Positions 1 to 9,687 are shown, counted from the first letter of the stretch. The stretch is 64,000 nucleotides of DNA from Microscilla marina ATCC 23134 (GCF_000169175.1 NZ_AAWS01000007.1:1-64000), one strand, 5' to 3'. Translations and numbers: made by a program. Notes: a model not told the origin generated them from the letters alone.

Positions 1-4
1 AAAC

Positions 5-309
5 ATGCTTGAATCTGCATCTCGTTATGACATCACTGATTTTGTAAGTGATGAGACCAGGCTCTTAAGTGTAGCTGGTGATGGTATGGATTGGGTAATG
101 AAAAATGGGAGCCACTTTGCGCCAAACGCTTGGGGCTTACCCGTAAAATTGCTTTTGTACTATCTCCGGGTTTCGACGAAAGATTACAGAAGCAAAACCT
201 TATACAACAAGTAGGTTCATTGACTAATGAATTTATTTTTCAGCAATTTACAGATATGTATCAGGCTAAAGGATGGTTGTTTGCAGGAGAAGCAACACTT
301 ACAGTCTAG
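5..309 (+). pseudogene. 3' part of an unrecognised gene, possibly frameshifted
   Basis: Two overlapping frames each look protein-like. Frame 2 runs from the window edge to base 214 and reads sensibly up to about base 120. Frame 1 runs from about 91 to the stop at 309 and contains RKIAFVLSPGFDERLQKQN. A single gene with a frame change near bases 95-150 would explain both. The stop at 309 lies 30 bases before a strong terminator, which supports plus-strand coding for the downstream part. I do not recognise the family. A sequencing error is as likely as a real frameshift. Confidence 0.35.
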
Positions 310-338
310 CAATAGGGTTCAAAAATATACATATTACG

Positions 339-380
339 AAAATGGCTACTTGTCTTTGATTGAAGACAAGTAGCCATTTT
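339..380 (+). terminator. Strong intrinsic terminator, 18-bp perfect stem
   Basis: Bases 339-356 and 363-380 are perfect inverse complements (A-rich left arm, T-rich right arm) around a 6-base loop TGATTG. It follows the stop at 309 and isolates the ribosomal operon from upstream transcription. Confidence 0.85.
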
Positions 381-736
381 TATGTTTTATCCTTCTTTAT
401 TGCTAAAAAATCATGTAACTTAGGTTACGCTAGACGTTGGAGTTCAGAGAATTAACTTTGCTCGCTTTTGGCGCCTTGCACTACGTTTGTTGTTTCTCTA
501 AATTTTACCACCAGTTCAACACTTAGGTGACTAATCATTTTGAGTTTCAAATCTTTTAAGTATCCTATTTTGGTAGCGGGTTACTCTACCTAAGCAAAGC
601 AGACCTAGGCAAACCTGTTTTTGACCCTGATGATTACCCCAAAGTACTTGCAAATTTACCTGGCTAAATCCCGCAAAAACGCTTCAAAACCCTAAAAATC
701 TTTCTTTTCAGACCTATGTTTATTTTTTGTGATCTA

Positions 737-767
737 TTTGCAATCTAATTATTAATTCCTAACTTTG
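737..767 (+). promoter_or_regulatory. Bacteroidota-type promoter of the ribosomal operon
   Basis: TTTG at 737-740 and TAACTTTG at 760-767 are separated by 19 bases, matching the known Bacteroidota sigma-A consensus TTTG/TTG-N19-TAnnTTTG. The start of transcription would fall near base 773, leaving a leader of about 70 bases before rplC. Confidence 0.75.
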
Positions 768-792
768 CACTCCGTTTGAAAAATGTGATGGT

Positions 793-819
793 AACTACTT
801 ATTATTCAAGTAAGTAGTT
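793..819 (+). promoter_or_regulatory. Leader hairpin before rplC
   Basis: AACTACTTA (793-801) and TAAGTAGTT (811-819) are a perfect 9-bp inverted repeat with a 9-base loop, followed by TTTATTTTG. It lies inside the predicted leader. It could be an attenuator or a ribosomal-protein binding site; which one cannot be told from sequence. Confidence 0.4.
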
Positions 820-843
820 TTATTTTGAATAAAGATTGCTGAA

Positions 844-1470
844 ATGTCAGGTCTAATCGGAAAAAAAATCGGAATGACTAGCATTTATAGTGCCGAGGGA
901 ACTGTTGCCAAACAGATTCCATGCACGTTAATACAAGCTGGTCCTTGCGTGGTTACGCAAGTAAAAACAACAAAGAATGATGGGTACGAAGCTATTCAAG
1001 TAGGCTTCGATGACAAGAAGGAGAAAAACACTCCCAAACCTTTACAGGGTCATTTCAATAAAGCAAATACAACTCCAAAACGCAAGTTGGTGGAGTTTCA
1101 GTTCAATAAAGATGTTGAGTTGGGACAGGAAATCACTGTAGGTGATGTATTTGAAGAAGGTGACTTTGTTGATGTCGTTGGAACATCAAAAGGTAAAGGT
1201 TTTCAAGGAGTTGTGAAGCGTCACGGGTTTCATGGTGTCGGAGGGGCAACCCACGGACAGCATAACCGACAACGCCATCCTGGTTCTATTGGTGCTGCAT
1301 CTTATCCTGCAAGGGTATTCAAAGGTCTGAAAATGGCTGGACGTACTGGTAACAAGCGCGTAAAAATTCAAAACTTACGCATTGTTAAGATTTACCCAGA
1401 GCAGAATCTTATCTTAGTAAGCGGGTCAGTACCTGGCGCAAAAAATTCATACGTAATTATAGAAAAGTAA
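844..1470 (+). CDS. rplC: 50S ribosomal protein L3
   Basis: 208 residues, normal bacterial L3 length. It begins [16 protein letters not shown] and carries the long central loop ([18 protein letters not shown], about residues 133-150) that reaches toward the peptidyl transferase centre; its Gln is the usual methylation site of PrmB. L3 is an early assembly protein of the large subunit. It is the first gene of the operon and follows a promoter directly. rplD follows after 5 bases. Confidence 0.97.
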   Translation: MSGLIGKKIGMTSIYSAEGTVAKQIPCTLIQAGPCVVTQVKTTKNDGYEAIQVGFDDKKEKNTPKPLQGHFNKANTTPKRKLVEFQFNKDVELGQEITVGDVFEEGDFVDVVGTSKGKGFQGVVKRHGFHGVGGATHGQHNRQRHPGSIGAASYPARVFKGLKMAGRTGNKRVKIQNLRIVKIYPEQNLILVSGSVPGAKNSYVIIEK

Positions 1471-1475
1471 TCTCG

Positions 1476-2102
1476 ATGGAACTGGAAGTAATAAACAGGG
1501 AAGGCGAAAGTACTGGTAAAAAAGTTACTTTGGCAGATGCTATATATGCCATTGAGCCTAATGACCACGTAATTTATCTGGACGTAAAACAGCACTTAGC
1601 AAATCGTCGACAAGGTACACATAAAGCAAAGGAAAGAGCAGAAATTGTAGGTTCTACCAAAAAGCTTAAAAAGCAAAAGGGAACTGGTACTGCTCGTGCG
1701 GGTAGCATTAAATCGCCATTGTTCAGAGGTGGAGGACGTATCTTCGGACCTCGTCCGCGAGATTATCACTTTAAATTAAATCGTAAAGTGAAATCACTTG
1801 CTCGTAAGTCTGCTTTGACTTATAAAGCCAAGGAAAACAATATCACAGTTGTTGAGGATTTCAATCTTGAGGCTCCAAAAACGCAAGACTATCAAAAAGT
1901 TTTGAATAACATTTCTGAAAAGAATGAAAAAACTTTATTGATCTTGCCTGATCACAACAAGAACTTGTATTTGTCAAGTCGTAACCTGCCTAAGGCAAAA
2001 GTACTACCTTGTAGCCAAATAAATACTTTTGAGCTATTGAATGCAGACAAAGTGTTGATTTTTGAGAGTTCAGTAGAGCAAATTGAAAACTTATTCAATT
2101 AG
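1476..2102 (+). CDS. rplD: 50S ribosomal protein L4
   Basis: 208 residues. The long internal loop with GTGTARAGSIKSPLFRGGG (about residues 69-87) is the extension that lines the peptide exit tunnel. In enterobacteria L4 represses its own operon; whether that happens here is unknown. The gene sits between rplC and rplW with gaps of only a few bases, as in the canonical S10 operon. Confidence 0.97.
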   Translation: MELEVINREGESTGKKVTLADAIYAIEPNDHVIYLDVKQHLANRRQGTHKAKERAEIVGSTKKLKKQKGTGTARAGSIKSPLFRGGGRIFGPRPRDYHFKLNRKVKSLARKSALTYKAKENNITVVEDFNLEAPKTQDYQKVLNNISEKNEKTLLILPDHNKNLYLSSRNLPKAKVLPCSQINTFELLNADKVLIFESSVEQIENLFN

Positions 2103-2106
2103 GAAA

Positions 2107-2421
2107 ATGAACGAGAAAATGATACTAAAGAAGCCTTTAATTACAGAGAAGACTTCTAAAATGATCGAAAAAAAAGGGCAGTATACTTTTATCGTAGATG
2201 CTCAGGCTAACAAGATTGAGATCAAGAAAGCCATAGAGAAGATGTACAATGTGACTGTAGAATCGGTAAACACCATCAATTATGCTGGTAAGCCGAAAAC
2301 CAGATATACAAAATCTAAGGTAATTACAGGGCACACTCCTAATTATAGAAAAGCGATAGTTACTACCGCTCTGGGAGAGGATGGAGAGAGAGAGATGATT
2401 GATTTTTATGACAATATCTAA
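2107..2421 (+). CDS. rplW: 50S ribosomal protein L23
   Basis: 104 residues from ATG 2107 (MNEKMILKKPLITEKTSKM). The frame is open further upstream to 2083, but that start would overlap rplD, and the family begins near the KKPLITEK motif, so 2107 is chosen; ATG 2119 is also possible. L23 sits at the tunnel exit and is the docking site for trigger factor and SRP. Confidence 0.95.
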   Translation: MNEKMILKKPLITEKTSKMIEKKGQYTFIVDAQANKIEIKKAIEKMYNVTVESVNTINYAGKPKTRYTKSKVITGHTPNYRKAIVTTALGEDGEREMIDFYDNI

Positions 2422-2433
2422 TTTGAAGGTATA

Positions 2434-3294
2434 ATGGCAGTAAAAAAACTAAGACCAATTACACCTGGACAGCGTTTTCGTTCAGCACCTTCTTTTGATG
2501 AGTTGAGCTTCGGTAAGATAACTATCAAAGAAAAAGAGGTTGATCGTAAAGGAAAACCTGAAAAATCTTTGTTGAAGTCTCGCAAAAAATCTGGCGGACG
2601 AAACAACAAAGGTCGTATGACTATGCGGTATATGGGTGGTGGTCATAAACAACGTTACCGCGTAATAGATTTTAAAAGAGAAAAGTTTGATATTCCCGCT
2701 ACTGTTAAATCTGTAGAATACGATCCAGCAAGAACTGCTCGTATTGCACTACTTTATTATGCAGATGGTGAAAAACGTTATATTATAGCTCCTGAAGGTC
2801 TAAAAGTAGGGCAAACCATTATTTCGGGTGAAAATGTTGCTCCTGAAGTAGGAAACACTCTACCATTAGGTAATATTCCTTTAGGTTCTGTGGTTCATAA
2901 CCTTGAGTTAAAGCCTGGTAATGGTGCTGTATTAGTACGTAGTGCTGGTACTTATGCTCAACTGGTAGCTCGTGAAGGTAAATATGTGACCTTAAAAATG
3001 CCTTCTGGCGAAATGAGAATGGTTTTACAGAGTTGTTTGGCAACTATTGGAACCGTTTCTAACGGCGATCATATGAATGTTCGTTTGGGTAAAGCTGGTC
3101 GTAAACGCTGGTTAGGTCGTCGCCCTCGTACTCGTGGGGTAGCAATGAACCCGGTAGATCACCCAATGGGTGGTGGTGAAGGTCGTTCTTCTGGTGGACA
3201 CCCACGTTCTCGTAAGGGTTTGTATGCTAAGGGTAAAAAGACCAGAAAGAAAAACAAATATTCAGATCGTCTAATTGTTAAGAAGAGAAAATAA
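2434..3294 (+). CDS. rplB: 50S ribosomal protein L2
   Basis: 286 residues, a slightly long L2. It has the RNA-binding core and the C-terminal signature [21 protein letters not shown]. coli has HPHGGGEGR at that point, so one His is Met here. L2 is needed for subunit association and peptidyl transferase assembly. The stop TAA 3292-3294 overlaps the ATG of rpsS by one base, implying translational coupling. Confidence 0.97.
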   Translation: MAVKKLRPITPGQRFRSAPSFDELSFGKITIKEKEVDRKGKPEKSLLKSRKKSGGRNNKGRMTMRYMGGGHKQRYRVIDFKREKFDIPATVKSVEYDPARTARIALLYYADGEKRYIIAPEGLKVGQTIISGENVAPEVGNTLPLGNIPLGSVVHNLELKPGNGAVLVRSAGTYAQLVAREGKYVTLKMPSGEMRMVLQSCLATIGTVSNGDHMNVRLGKAGRKRWLGRRPRTRGVAMNPVDHPMGGGEGRSSGGHPRSRKGLYAKGKKTRKKNKYSDRLIVKKRK

Positions 3295-3572
3295 TGGCAC
3301 GTTCACTTAAAAAGGGACCATACATTCAGCATCACCTTCAAAAGAAGGTAGAAGCTATGAGCGAATCTAAGAAAAAATCGGTGATAAAAACCTGGTCTCG
3401 CAGATCTATGATTTCTCCCGATTTTGTTGGGCTTACCTTTGCTGTTCATAATGGGAACAAGTTTATCCCTGTATTTGTAACAGAAAACATGGTAGGTCAC
3501 CGATTAGGTGAATTTGCACCTACTCGTAACTTTAGGGGACATATTGCCAAAAAAGATAAGAAAAAGCGATAA
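3294..3572 (+). CDS. rpsS: 30S ribosomal protein S19
   Basis: 92 residues. [11 protein letters not shown] at the start and the [15 protein letters not shown] signature near the C-terminus identify S19, which binds the head of the small subunit with S13. It starts within the stop codon of rplB and lies 6 bases before rplV. Confidence 0.97.
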   Translation: MARSLKKGPYIQHHLQKKVEAMSESKKKSVIKTWSRRSMISPDFVGLTFAVHNGNKFIPVFVTENMVGHRLGEFAPTRNFRGHIAKKDKKKR

Positions 3573-3578
3573 GGTATC

Positions 3579-4100
3579 ATGGCTGAAAAAGAGACTTTAG
3601 AAGAAATACAAGAAGCTCCAAGAAAAGTAAAAAAGTCGGTTCGAATCGCGCAAAGAAAAGAGGAAATCAGAGAGCGTAAAGAACAAATGGCTGGAAAGCG
3701 TGGTGCAGTGAAAGCTTCTTTGAATAATGTACCTACTTCTCCTCGTAAAATGCGCTTAGTAGCAGACTTGGTTCGTGGGCAAAAAGTAGATCGTGCTTTG
3801 AACATTCTTAGGTTTGATTCAAAAGTAGGGTCAGAGTACATTGAGAAATTACTACTATCTGCAATTTCTAATTGGGCAAATGAAAACGAAGATCGCAAGA
3901 TCGAAGATGCCAACTTATATATCAAAGAAATTTTTGTAGATGGTGGTCGTATGTTGAAGCGTTTACGTCCTGCTCCACAAGGTAGAGGACATCGTATCCG
4001 TAAACGTTCTAATCACATTACTATCGTGATTGATAGTTTGAATCCGGCAGATGCGGATAATACTACTTCGGACAACGATAACACTGAAAACGAAAACTAA
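3579..4100 (+). CDS. rplV: 50S ribosomal protein L22 with extended ends
   Basis: 173 residues, while the family core is about 110. The core runs from about residue 42 ([25 protein letters not shown]) to [14 protein letters not shown] near 151. About 40 charged residues precede it and an Asp/Asn-rich tail follows it. ATG 3687 (M37) would remove most of the N-terminal extension, but the 6-base gap after rpsS favours 3579. L22 lines the peptide exit tunnel; the ends would lie on the ribosome surface. Confidence 0.94.
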   Translation: MAEKETLEEIQEAPRKVKKSVRIAQRKEEIRERKEQMAGKRGAVKASLNNVPTSPRKMRLVADLVRGQKVDRALNILRFDSKVGSEYIEKLLLSAISNWANENEDRKIEDANLYIKEIFVDGGRMLKRLRPAPQGRGHRIRKRSNHITIVIDSLNPADADNTTSDNDNTENEN

Positions 4101-4102
4101 GG

Positions 4103-4819
4103 ATGGGACAAAAGGTTAATCCAAACGGTTTACGACTAGGCATCATCAAAGGATGGGAGTCAAACTGGTACGGAGGAAAAAACTACTCCAATAAATTATT
4201 AGAAGACGAAAAAATTCGCAAATATATTCACGCACGTATCCCCAAAGGTGGTATTTCACGAATTATAATTGAGCGTACACTAAAACGTATCACTCTTACT
4301 ATTCATACTGCCCGTCCCGGAGTTGTTATTGGTCGTGGAGGAGCAGAAGTAGATAAGATCAAGGAAGAGCTTAAAAAACTTACAAGTAAAGATGTTCAAA
4401 TCAATATCTTTGAAGTAAAGCGTCCTGAACTTGATGCTAAATTGGTAGGCGAATCAATAGCACAACAACTAGAAGCTCGTATTTCTTACCGACGTGCAAT
4501 GAAACAAGCCATTGCGGCTGCTATGAGAGTAGGTGCACAGGGTATTAAAATTAAAGCTGCTGGTCGTTTAGGTGGAGCTGAAATGGCTCGCTCAGAACAA
4601 TACAAAGAAGGGCGTATTCCTCTGCACACTTTAAGAGCTGAAATTGATTATGCAATCTCAGAAGCCAATACCGTTTATGGTAAAATTGGTATCAAAGTGT
4701 GGATATTCAAGAAAGAAGTATACGGTAAGCCTGATTTGTCTCCAAATCAAGGAGCAGACAACGAACGCTCAGGACAGCCACGTCGTCGCCGCGATCAACG
4801 CAGAAAAAAGCGTAACTAG
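4103..4819 (+). CDS. rpsC: 30S ribosomal protein S3
   Basis: 238 residues. It begins [14 protein letters not shown] and holds a KH domain with [17 protein letters not shown] (about residues 75-91), then the C-terminal domain and a basic tail rich in Arg. S3 forms part of the mRNA entry channel. rplP follows after an 81-base gap, the widest in the first part of the operon. Confidence 0.97.
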   Translation: MGQKVNPNGLRLGIIKGWESNWYGGKNYSNKLLEDEKIRKYIHARIPKGGISRIIIERTLKRITLTIHTARPGVVIGRGGAEVDKIKEELKKLTSKDVQINIFEVKRPELDAKLVGESIAQQLEARISYRRAMKQAIAAAMRVGAQGIKIKAAGRLGGAEMARSEQYKEGRIPLHTLRAEIDYAISEANTVYGKIGIKVWIFKKEVYGKPDLSPNQGADNERSGQPRRRRDQRRKKRN

Positions 4820-4848
4820 AAAACGTAATTTTAAAAGATATTGGTGAG

Positions 4849-4886
4849 AAAGTTTAATACTGTGGTAATACCATTCTTTAAACTTT
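4849..4886 (+). promoter_or_regulatory. Inverted repeat in the rpsC-rplP gap
   Basis: AAAGTTTAA (4849-4857) and TTAAACTTT (4878-4886) are a perfect 9-bp inverted repeat with a 20-base loop, 15 bases before the rplP start. It may fold in the mRNA and adjust rplP translation or protect an end after processing. No promoter matching the consensus is seen here. Confidence 0.3.
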
Positions 4887-4900
4887 AAATTTTAAAAGCC

Positions 4901-5320
4901 ATGTTACAACCAAAAAGAGTAAAGTTTAGAAAACAACAAAAGGGAAGAATTAAGGGGCTTGCAGGAAGAGGTCACACAATTGCTTTCGGAACTTTTGGTT
5001 TGAAATCTCTCGAAAGCGGTCGTATTACTTCTCGTCAGATTGAGGCGTGTCGTATCACTATATCCCGTACTCTTAAGAGAGAAGGTAAAATTTGGATTAG
5101 AATATTTCCTGATAAGCCTATTACGAAAAAACCTGCTGAGGTTCGTATGGGTAAAGGAAAGGGTGCTCCTGAATACTGGGTGGCTAAAGTTAAGCCTGGT
5201 ACTATCATGTTTGAAATTGATGGTGTAAGTAAGGAGTTAGCTGCTCGAGCTTTAAAGCTTGCTGCTTATAAACTTCCAGTAAGTACCAAATTTGTTGTAC
5301 GTAGAGATTACGTAGAGTAG
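4901..5320 (+). CDS. rplP: 50S ribosomal protein L16
   Basis: 139 residues, normal length. [16 protein letters not shown] at the start, the [11 protein letters not shown]-like block ([16 protein letters not shown]) and the [13 protein letters not shown] signature identify L16, which organises the A site of the large subunit. It is followed after 4 bases by rpmC. Confidence 0.97.
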   Translation: MLQPKRVKFRKQQKGRIKGLAGRGHTIAFGTFGLKSLESGRITSRQIEACRITISRTLKREGKIWIRIFPDKPITKKPAEVRMGKGKGAPEYWVAKVKPGTIMFEIDGVSKELAARALKLAAYKLPVSTKFVVRRDYVE

Positions 5321-5324
5321 AGTT

Positions 5325-5531
5325 ATGAAAAACGATGAAATTAGGTCTTTAACGACTGAAGAACTAAAAGAGCGAACCAACGCTGAGCGTGATAAATTGC
5401 AGAAGCTAAAGTTTGCACATGCTATTTCTCCTATAGAGAACCCAATGAAAATTAGGGTAGCACGTAAAATTATAGCACGGTTAAACACCGAGTTGAGAGT
5501 ACGTGAACTTGCGGAAAAATCAAAATCTTAA
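5325..5531 (+). CDS. rpmC: 50S ribosomal protein L29
   Basis: 68 residues, two helices: MKNDEIRSLTTEELKER followed by KIRVARKIIARLNTELRVRE. L29 lies beside L23 at the tunnel exit. Position between rplP and rpsQ is canonical. Confidence 0.95.
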   Translation: MKNDEIRSLTTEELKERTNAERDKLQKLKFAHAISPIENPMKIRVARKIIARLNTELRVRELAEKSKS

Positions 5532-5537
5532 CGTATT

Positions 5538-5798
5538 ATGCAAGTAGAAAGAAACGCACGAAAAGAGAGAATAGGGAGAGTTGTAAGTAATAAGATGGAC
5601 AAATCTATTACTGTACTTGTAGAAGGAAAAGTGAAACACCCTATCTATGGTAAGTTTGTGAACAAGTCTAAAAAGTTTGTTGCTCACGATGAAAAGGATG
5701 AGTGCAGCATTGGAGACACTGTTAAAATTATGGAATGCCGTCCGTTAAGTAAAAGAAAGCGTTGGCGTTTGATTGATATTATCGAACGTGCCAAATAA
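5538..5798 (+). CDS. rpsQ: 30S ribosomal protein S17
   Basis: 86 residues with the OB-fold signature [17 protein letters not shown] and the C-terminal [16 protein letters not shown]17 is a primary 16S rRNA binder. A 72-base gap separates it from rplN. Confidence 0.96.
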   Translation: MQVERNARKERIGRVVSNKMDKSITVLVEGKVKHPIYGKFVNKSKKFVAHDEKDECSIGDTVKIMECRPLSKRKRWRLIDIIERAK

Positions 5799-5870
5799 CA
5801 GCTTTCTGTCCTAATAGGGGTGGAAGTCCAAATGGAATTATTTTAAAATTTGATTTAACGGATTTAAACC

Positions 5871-6239
5871 ATGATACAACAAGAATCAAGACTCAGTGTA
5901 GCCGATAATAGCGGCGCAAAAGAAGTACTTTGTATTCGTGTATTAGGCGGAACTAAGAAGAGATACGCAAGTATAGGAGATAAGATAGTAGTAACTGTCA
6001 AGTCTGCAATTTCTTCTAGTAACCTAAAAAAAGGTACGGTTTCCAAAGCAGTAATTGTAAGAACTAAAAAAGAAATTCGTCGTAGCGACGGATCATATAT
6101 TCGCTTTGAAGACAACGCCGCTGTATTGTTAAATAACAATGACGAACCTAGAGGTACCCGTATTTTTGGACCTGTTGCCCGTGAGTTACGGGAAAAACAA
6201 TTTATGAAAATTGTTTCTTTGGCTCCTGAGGTACTATAA
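5871..6239 (+). CDS. rplN: 50S ribosomal protein L14
   Basis: 122 residues, exactly the usual length. It begins [18 protein letters not shown] and ends with [20 protein letters not shown]14 is at the subunit interface and is the binding site of the silencing factor RsfS. It opens the spc part of the cluster. Confidence 0.97.
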   Translation: MIQQESRLSVADNSGAKEVLCIRVLGGTKKRYASIGDKIVVTVKSAISSSNLKKGTVSKAVIVRTKKEIRRSDGSYIRFEDNAAVLLNNNDEPRGTRIFGPVARELREKQFMKIVSLAPEVL

Positions 6240-6262
6240 GGCTAAAAAAGTAAGAATAGACG

Positions 6263-6607
6263 ATGGAACGTAAAAAGAATAAACAGCCTAAATTACACCT
6301 TAAAAAAGGCGACAAAGTGAGAGTAATCGCTGGAAACTCTCGTGGCAAAGAAGGGGATGTACTTGAGGTAATAATCGAAAAGAACAGAGTAGTTGTTGAA
6401 GGCGTGAATATGATTAAGAAACACCTTAAGCCTTCTGCTAACAACCCACAAGGTTCTATCCAGGAGATAGAAGGTTCTATTCACATCAGTAACCTAATGG
6501 TAATTGACCCGGCTTCTGGAGAACCCAGACGTTCAGGCAAGAAACGTGATGAGAACGGTAAACTTCAAAGGTATTTCAAGGAACATACGTCGCATAAGAA
6601 AGCATAA
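6263..6607 (+). CDS. rplX: 50S ribosomal protein L24
   Basis: 114 residues. The KOW motif lies in [23 protein letters not shown] (about residues 14-36); the [19 protein letters not shown] block follows. L24 is one of the two assembly initiators of the 50S subunit. The next gene starts 5 bases after its stop. Confidence 0.96.
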   Translation: MERKKNKQPKLHLKKGDKVRVIAGNSRGKEGDVLEVIIEKNRVVVEGVNMIKKHLKPSANNPQGSIQEIEGSIHISNLMVIDPASGEPRRSGKKRDENGKLQRYFKEHTSHKKA

Positions 6608-6612
6608 GAATA

Positions 6613-7170
6613 ATGGCTGGAACACCAAGAATCAAAGAAAAATACTTGAATGAAGTTGTCAAAGGTTTAAAAGACAAATTTCAGTACAAGTCAGTGATGC
6701 AAGTGCCTAAAGTTACTAAAGTAGTAATTAACAAAGGTATAGGTGCCGCAGTTGCCGATAAAAAATTAGTAGATGTAGGAATAGATGAACTTACATTAAT
6801 TGCTGGTCAAAAAGCAGTACCTACTTACGCTAAGAAATCTGTCGCAAACTTTAAACTCCGTGAAGGAATGCCTATCGGTGCAAAAGTTACCTTGCGAGGA
6901 GACAGAATGTATGAATTTATTGACAGATTATTTACAGTAGCACTTCCACGTGTTCGTGACTTTAAAGGTGTAAATGAAAAAGGCTTTGATAGTCGAGGTA
7001 ATTACACCCTAGGAGTGAAAGAACAAATTATTTTTCCTGAGATTAGCATAGAAAAAGTTAATAAAATTACAGGAATGGATATTACCTTCGTAACAACTGC
7101 TTCAACTGATGAAGAAGGTTATGAACTGTTGAAGCTACTCGGTATGCCATTTGCAAATTTGAAAAAATAA
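6613..7170 (+). CDS. rplE: 50S ribosomal protein L5
   Basis: 185 residues. Seen features: [40 protein letters not shown] and the C-terminal [21 protein letters not shown]5 binds 5S rRNA and contacts P-site tRNA. The order rplX-rplE-rpsN is canonical. Confidence 0.97.
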   Translation: MAGTPRIKEKYLNEVVKGLKDKFQYKSVMQVPKVTKVVINKGIGAAVADKKLVDVGIDELTLIAGQKAVPTYAKKSVANFKLREGMPIGAKVTLRGDRMYEFIDRLFTVALPRVRDFKGVNEKGFDSRGNYTLGVKEQIIFPEISIEKVNKITGMDITFVTTASTDEEGYELLKLLGMPFANLKK

Positions 7171-7179
7171 ATATTACCC

Positions 7180-7485
7180 ATGGCTAGAGAATCCATAAAA
7201 GCAAGAGAGCGTAAAAGAGAACGCATGGTTGCTAAATATGCCCAAAAAAGAGAAGATTTAAGACTTAAAATCAAAGAAGCTATCAAAGCTGGTGAAGATC
7301 CAACAGAGTATTATGTTGCTTTGGATAAGTTGCCTAAAAATGCTTCTCCAATACGTTTACACAACCGCTGTAAAGTAACAGGTAGACCTAAAGGGTATAT
7401 GCGCAAATTCGGTATTTGTCGTAATGTATTCCGTGAAATGGCTTCTGAAGGGAAAATTCCAGGTATTACAAAGTCTAGTTGGTAA
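7180..7485 (+). CDS. rpsN: 30S ribosomal protein S14, zinc-independent long form
   Basis: 101 residues, as in E. coli. The end reads [23 protein letters not shown] and PGITKSSW. It lacks the two CxxC pairs of the short zinc-binding form, so it is the zinc-free type. An 80-base gap with a probable promoter separates it from rpsH. Confidence 0.96.
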   Translation: MARESIKARERKRERMVAKYAQKREDLRLKIKEAIKAGEDPTEYYVALDKLPKNASPIRLHNRCKVTGRPKGYMRKFGICRNVFREMASEGKIPGITKSSW

Positions 7486-7493
7486 TTTTCTTT

Positions 7494-7523
7494 TTTGTTT
7501 TTGTACGAAAAGTGTTAATTTTG
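7494..7523 (+). promoter_or_regulatory. Probable internal promoter before rpsH
   Basis: TTTG at 7494-7497, an 18-base spacer and TAATTTTG at 7516-7523 fit the Bacteroidota promoter consensus. A small GC hairpin (CCTGC 7528-7532, GCAGG 7537-7541) lies at the expected start of transcription. This would give a second transcript covering rpsH to rplQ. Confidence 0.6.
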
Positions 7524-7565
7524 CACCCCTGCCTTTGCAGGAGCAAATAAAAATTTTGAGTTTAG

Positions 7566-7967
7566 ATGAATACGGATCCAATTGCCGATTATTTGACGCG
7601 AGTTAGAAATGCCATAAAAGCAAGGCATAGAATCGTGGAAATACCTTCCTCTAATATAAAGAAGGAAATCACTAAGGTATTACACGAAAAAGGCTACATC
7701 CAACACTATAAATTTGATGCTGACAGTTCTGTTCAAGGTTCTATAAAAATTGCCTTGAAGTACAACCCTGTATCAAAAGAATCTGCAATCCTTAAATTGC
7801 AGCGTGTAAGTAAGCCTGGATTGAGAAAATATGTACCAGCCAACGAACTACCAAGAGTATTAAACGGGCTAGGTATAGCGATACTTTCTACTTCTAGAGG
7901 TGTAATCACTGATAAAGAAGCTAGAAATTTGAATGTAGGTGGAGAAGTTTTGTGTTACGTGTATTAA
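7566..7967 (+). CDS. rpsH: 30S ribosomal protein S8
   Basis: 133 residues. [19 protein letters not shown] at the start and the C-terminal signature [19 protein letters not shown] identify S8, the central-domain 16S rRNA binder that represses the spc operon in E. coli. Here the gene is preceded by its own probable promoter. Confidence 0.97.
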   Translation: MNTDPIADYLTRVRNAIKARHRIVEIPSSNIKKEITKVLHEKGYIQHYKFDADSSVQGSIKIALKYNPVSKESAILKLQRVSKPGLRKYVPANELPRVLNGLGIAILSTSRGVITDKEARNLNVGGEVLCYVY

Positions 7968-7979
7968 CGAGTATATATA

Positions 7980-8549
7980 ATGTCTCGAATTGGTAAAAAA
8001 CCTATTGCTATTCCTCAAGGAGTAACAATAACCGTTGATAAAAACAATCTGGTAAAAGTAAAAGGCTCAAAAGGCGAACTTTTACAGCATATAGACCCAG
8101 ATTTGAAAGTAAATGTAAATGAGGGAGAAATATTGGTTGAACGCCCCTCAGAACAAAAACGCCATAAAGCACTGCATGGGCTTTATAGAAGTCTTATAAA
8201 TAACATGGTTTTTGGCGTTTCAGAAGGTTACAAAATTGAGTTAGAAATTGTTGGGGTTGGTTTTAAAGCCACTTGTACTAACAATGTTCTCGATTTGAAC
8301 CTAGGATATTCTCACAATATTTATTTTGCACTACCGCCAGAAGTAAAAGGTACTGCAGAAACAAAAAAAGGATCTAATCCTATAATCACTCTTGAGAGTA
8401 TTGACAAGCAATTAATTGGTCAGGTAGCTGCTAAGATTAAAGCTCTTCGCAAAGTTGAACCTTACAAAGGTAAAGGTGTTCGTCTTAAAGGTCAGGTACT
8501 TGGTGTTGATTTGAGAAAGAAAGCTGGTAAAACTGCTGCTAAGAAATAA
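7980..8549 (+). CDS. rplF: 50S ribosomal protein L6
   Basis: 189 residues with two L6 repeats; MSRIGKKPIAIPQGV at the start and EPYKGKGVRLKGQ near the end. L6 lies near the sarcin-ricin loop. The C-terminus has a short Lys/Ala tail, common in Bacteroidota L6 in my recollection. Confidence 0.97.
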   Translation: MSRIGKKPIAIPQGVTITVDKNNLVKVKGSKGELLQHIDPDLKVNVNEGEILVERPSEQKRHKALHGLYRSLINNMVFGVSEGYKIELEIVGVGFKATCTNNVLDLNLGYSHNIYFALPPEVKGTAETKKGSNPIITLESIDKQLIGQVAAKIKALRKVEPYKGKGVRLKGQVLGVDLRKKAGKTAAKK

Positions 8550-8559
8550 TAGTTGAGAG

Positions 8560-8907
8560 ATGGCTACAAAAAAAGAACAGAGACGAATAAGAATTAAAAG
8601 AAGTATCAGAAAAAGAATTACTGGTACTCAAAGTCGCCCAAGACTGAGCGTATTTCGCTCAAACAAATGCATCTATGCTCAAATTATTGATGATGTAGAC
8701 GGTAAAACCCTGACAAGTGCTTCATCTCTGGAATTAGAGGGAAGTAAAAATAATATAGAAAGTGCAGGCGCTGTTGGAAAATTATTGGCTGAAAAAGCCT
8801 CTACCAATGGAATTGCTTCTGTAATATTTGACCGTAATGGTTACTTATACCATGGCAGAGTAAAAGCCTTGGCTGAAGGTGCACGCGAAGGAGGTCTTAA
8901 ATTTTAA
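8560..8907 (+). CDS. rplR: 50S ribosomal protein L18
   Basis: 115 residues. [20 protein letters not shown] and the C-terminal [23 protein letters not shown] signature identify L18, which binds 5S rRNA with L5. Flanked by rplF and rpsE with about 10-base gaps. Confidence 0.97.
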   Translation: MATKKEQRRIRIKRSIRKRITGTQSRPRLSVFRSNKCIYAQIIDDVDGKTLTSASSLELEGSKNNIESAGAVGKLLAEKASTNGIASVIFDRNGYLYHGRVKALAEGAREGGLKF

Positions 8908-8918
8908 GTATTTGAACC

Positions 8919-9434
8919 ATGCAGCAAAGAAAAAAAGCAATCAAAGCAAGCGAAACGGATCTTAAAGAGAAGGTAGTAGCAATTAATCGTGTAGCGAAAG
9001 TTGTTAAAGGTGGTAGACGCTTCAGCTTTTCTGCGATCGTAGTAGTAGGTGATGGCAACGGAACAGTGGGGTATGGACTAGGGAAAGCCAACGAAGTAAC
9101 TGATGCGATTACTAAAGGAGTAGAGGATGCCAAGAAAAACTTGGTAAAAGTTCCTATCCTTAAAAATACAATTCCTCACTCAATGGAAGGAAAATACAGT
9201 GGAGGTTTTGTATTATTGAAGCCTGCTTCTCCTGGTACAGGGGTTATAGCTGGTGGTGCTATGCGTGCTGTACTTGAAAGTGCAGGGATTAAGGATGTAT
9301 TAGCAAAATCTAAAGGGTCTTCTAACCCTCACAACGTAGTGAAAGCTACTTTTGATGCATTGAAAAAAATGAAAGCTCCTCACGAAGTAGCTTATCAAAG
9401 AGGTATTTCGTTGGAGAAAGTTTTTAAAGGATAA
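8919..9434 (+). CDS. rpsE: 30S ribosomal protein S5
   Basis: 171 residues. The signature [20 protein letters not shown] (about residues 45-64) and [19 protein letters not shown] are present. S5 shapes the mRNA channel and decoding fidelity. rpmD starts 4 bases later. Confidence 0.97.
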   Translation: MQQRKKAIKASETDLKEKVVAINRVAKVVKGGRRFSFSAIVVVGDGNGTVGYGLGKANEVTDAITKGVEDAKKNLVKVPILKNTIPHSMEGKYSGGFVLLKPASPGTGVIAGGAMRAVLESAGIKDVLAKSKGSSNPHNVVKATFDALKKMKAPHEVAYQRGISLEKVFKG

Positions 9435-9438
9435 AACA

Positions 9439-9621
9439 ATGGCAAAGGTTAAAATAACGCAGGTAAGAAGCACTATTAATCGTCCTAAAAAACAGAAAGC
9501 TACTATCAAAGCCTTGGGGTTGGGAAGAATTAATAAGAGTGTTGAGAAAGAAAATACCCCGCAAATTGCAGGTATGATCCGTAAGGTTCAGCATTTAATA
9601 GCTGTTGAAGAACTAGGATAA
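9439..9621 (+). CDS. rpmD: 50S ribosomal protein L30
   Basis: 60 residues, normal short bacterial L30: MAKVKITQVRSTINRPKKQK, then the LGLGRINKSVEKE block. It sits canonically between rpsE and rplO. A 66-base gap follows. Confidence 0.95.
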   Translation: MAKVKITQVRSTINRPKKQKATIKALGLGRINKSVEKENTPQIAGMIRKVQHLIAVEELG

Positions 9622-9687
9622 TAATCAATATCTTAGACTTGTATATTTTAGTGCTGGTAGCTGGTTTAACTTAATTTGATTATTACA

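Larger units (their letters stand above)
310..843. other. Non-coding stretch with a short gene remnant
   Basis: No complete gene is visible. Bases 560-667 form a short open frame without a start codon, ending at TAA 665-667, that reads like protein (SKADLGKPVFDPDDYPKVL). This suggests the tail of a decayed gene. The stretch also holds the terminator at 339-380, the promoter at 737-767 and the leader hairpin at 793-819. No rpsJ is present here, although it usually precedes rplC. Confidence 0.5.

Noticed and set aside
3497-3925. Minus-strand open frame of 142 codons across rpsS-rplV
   Set aside because: It mirrors two certain ribosomal genes on the other strand and has no family features.
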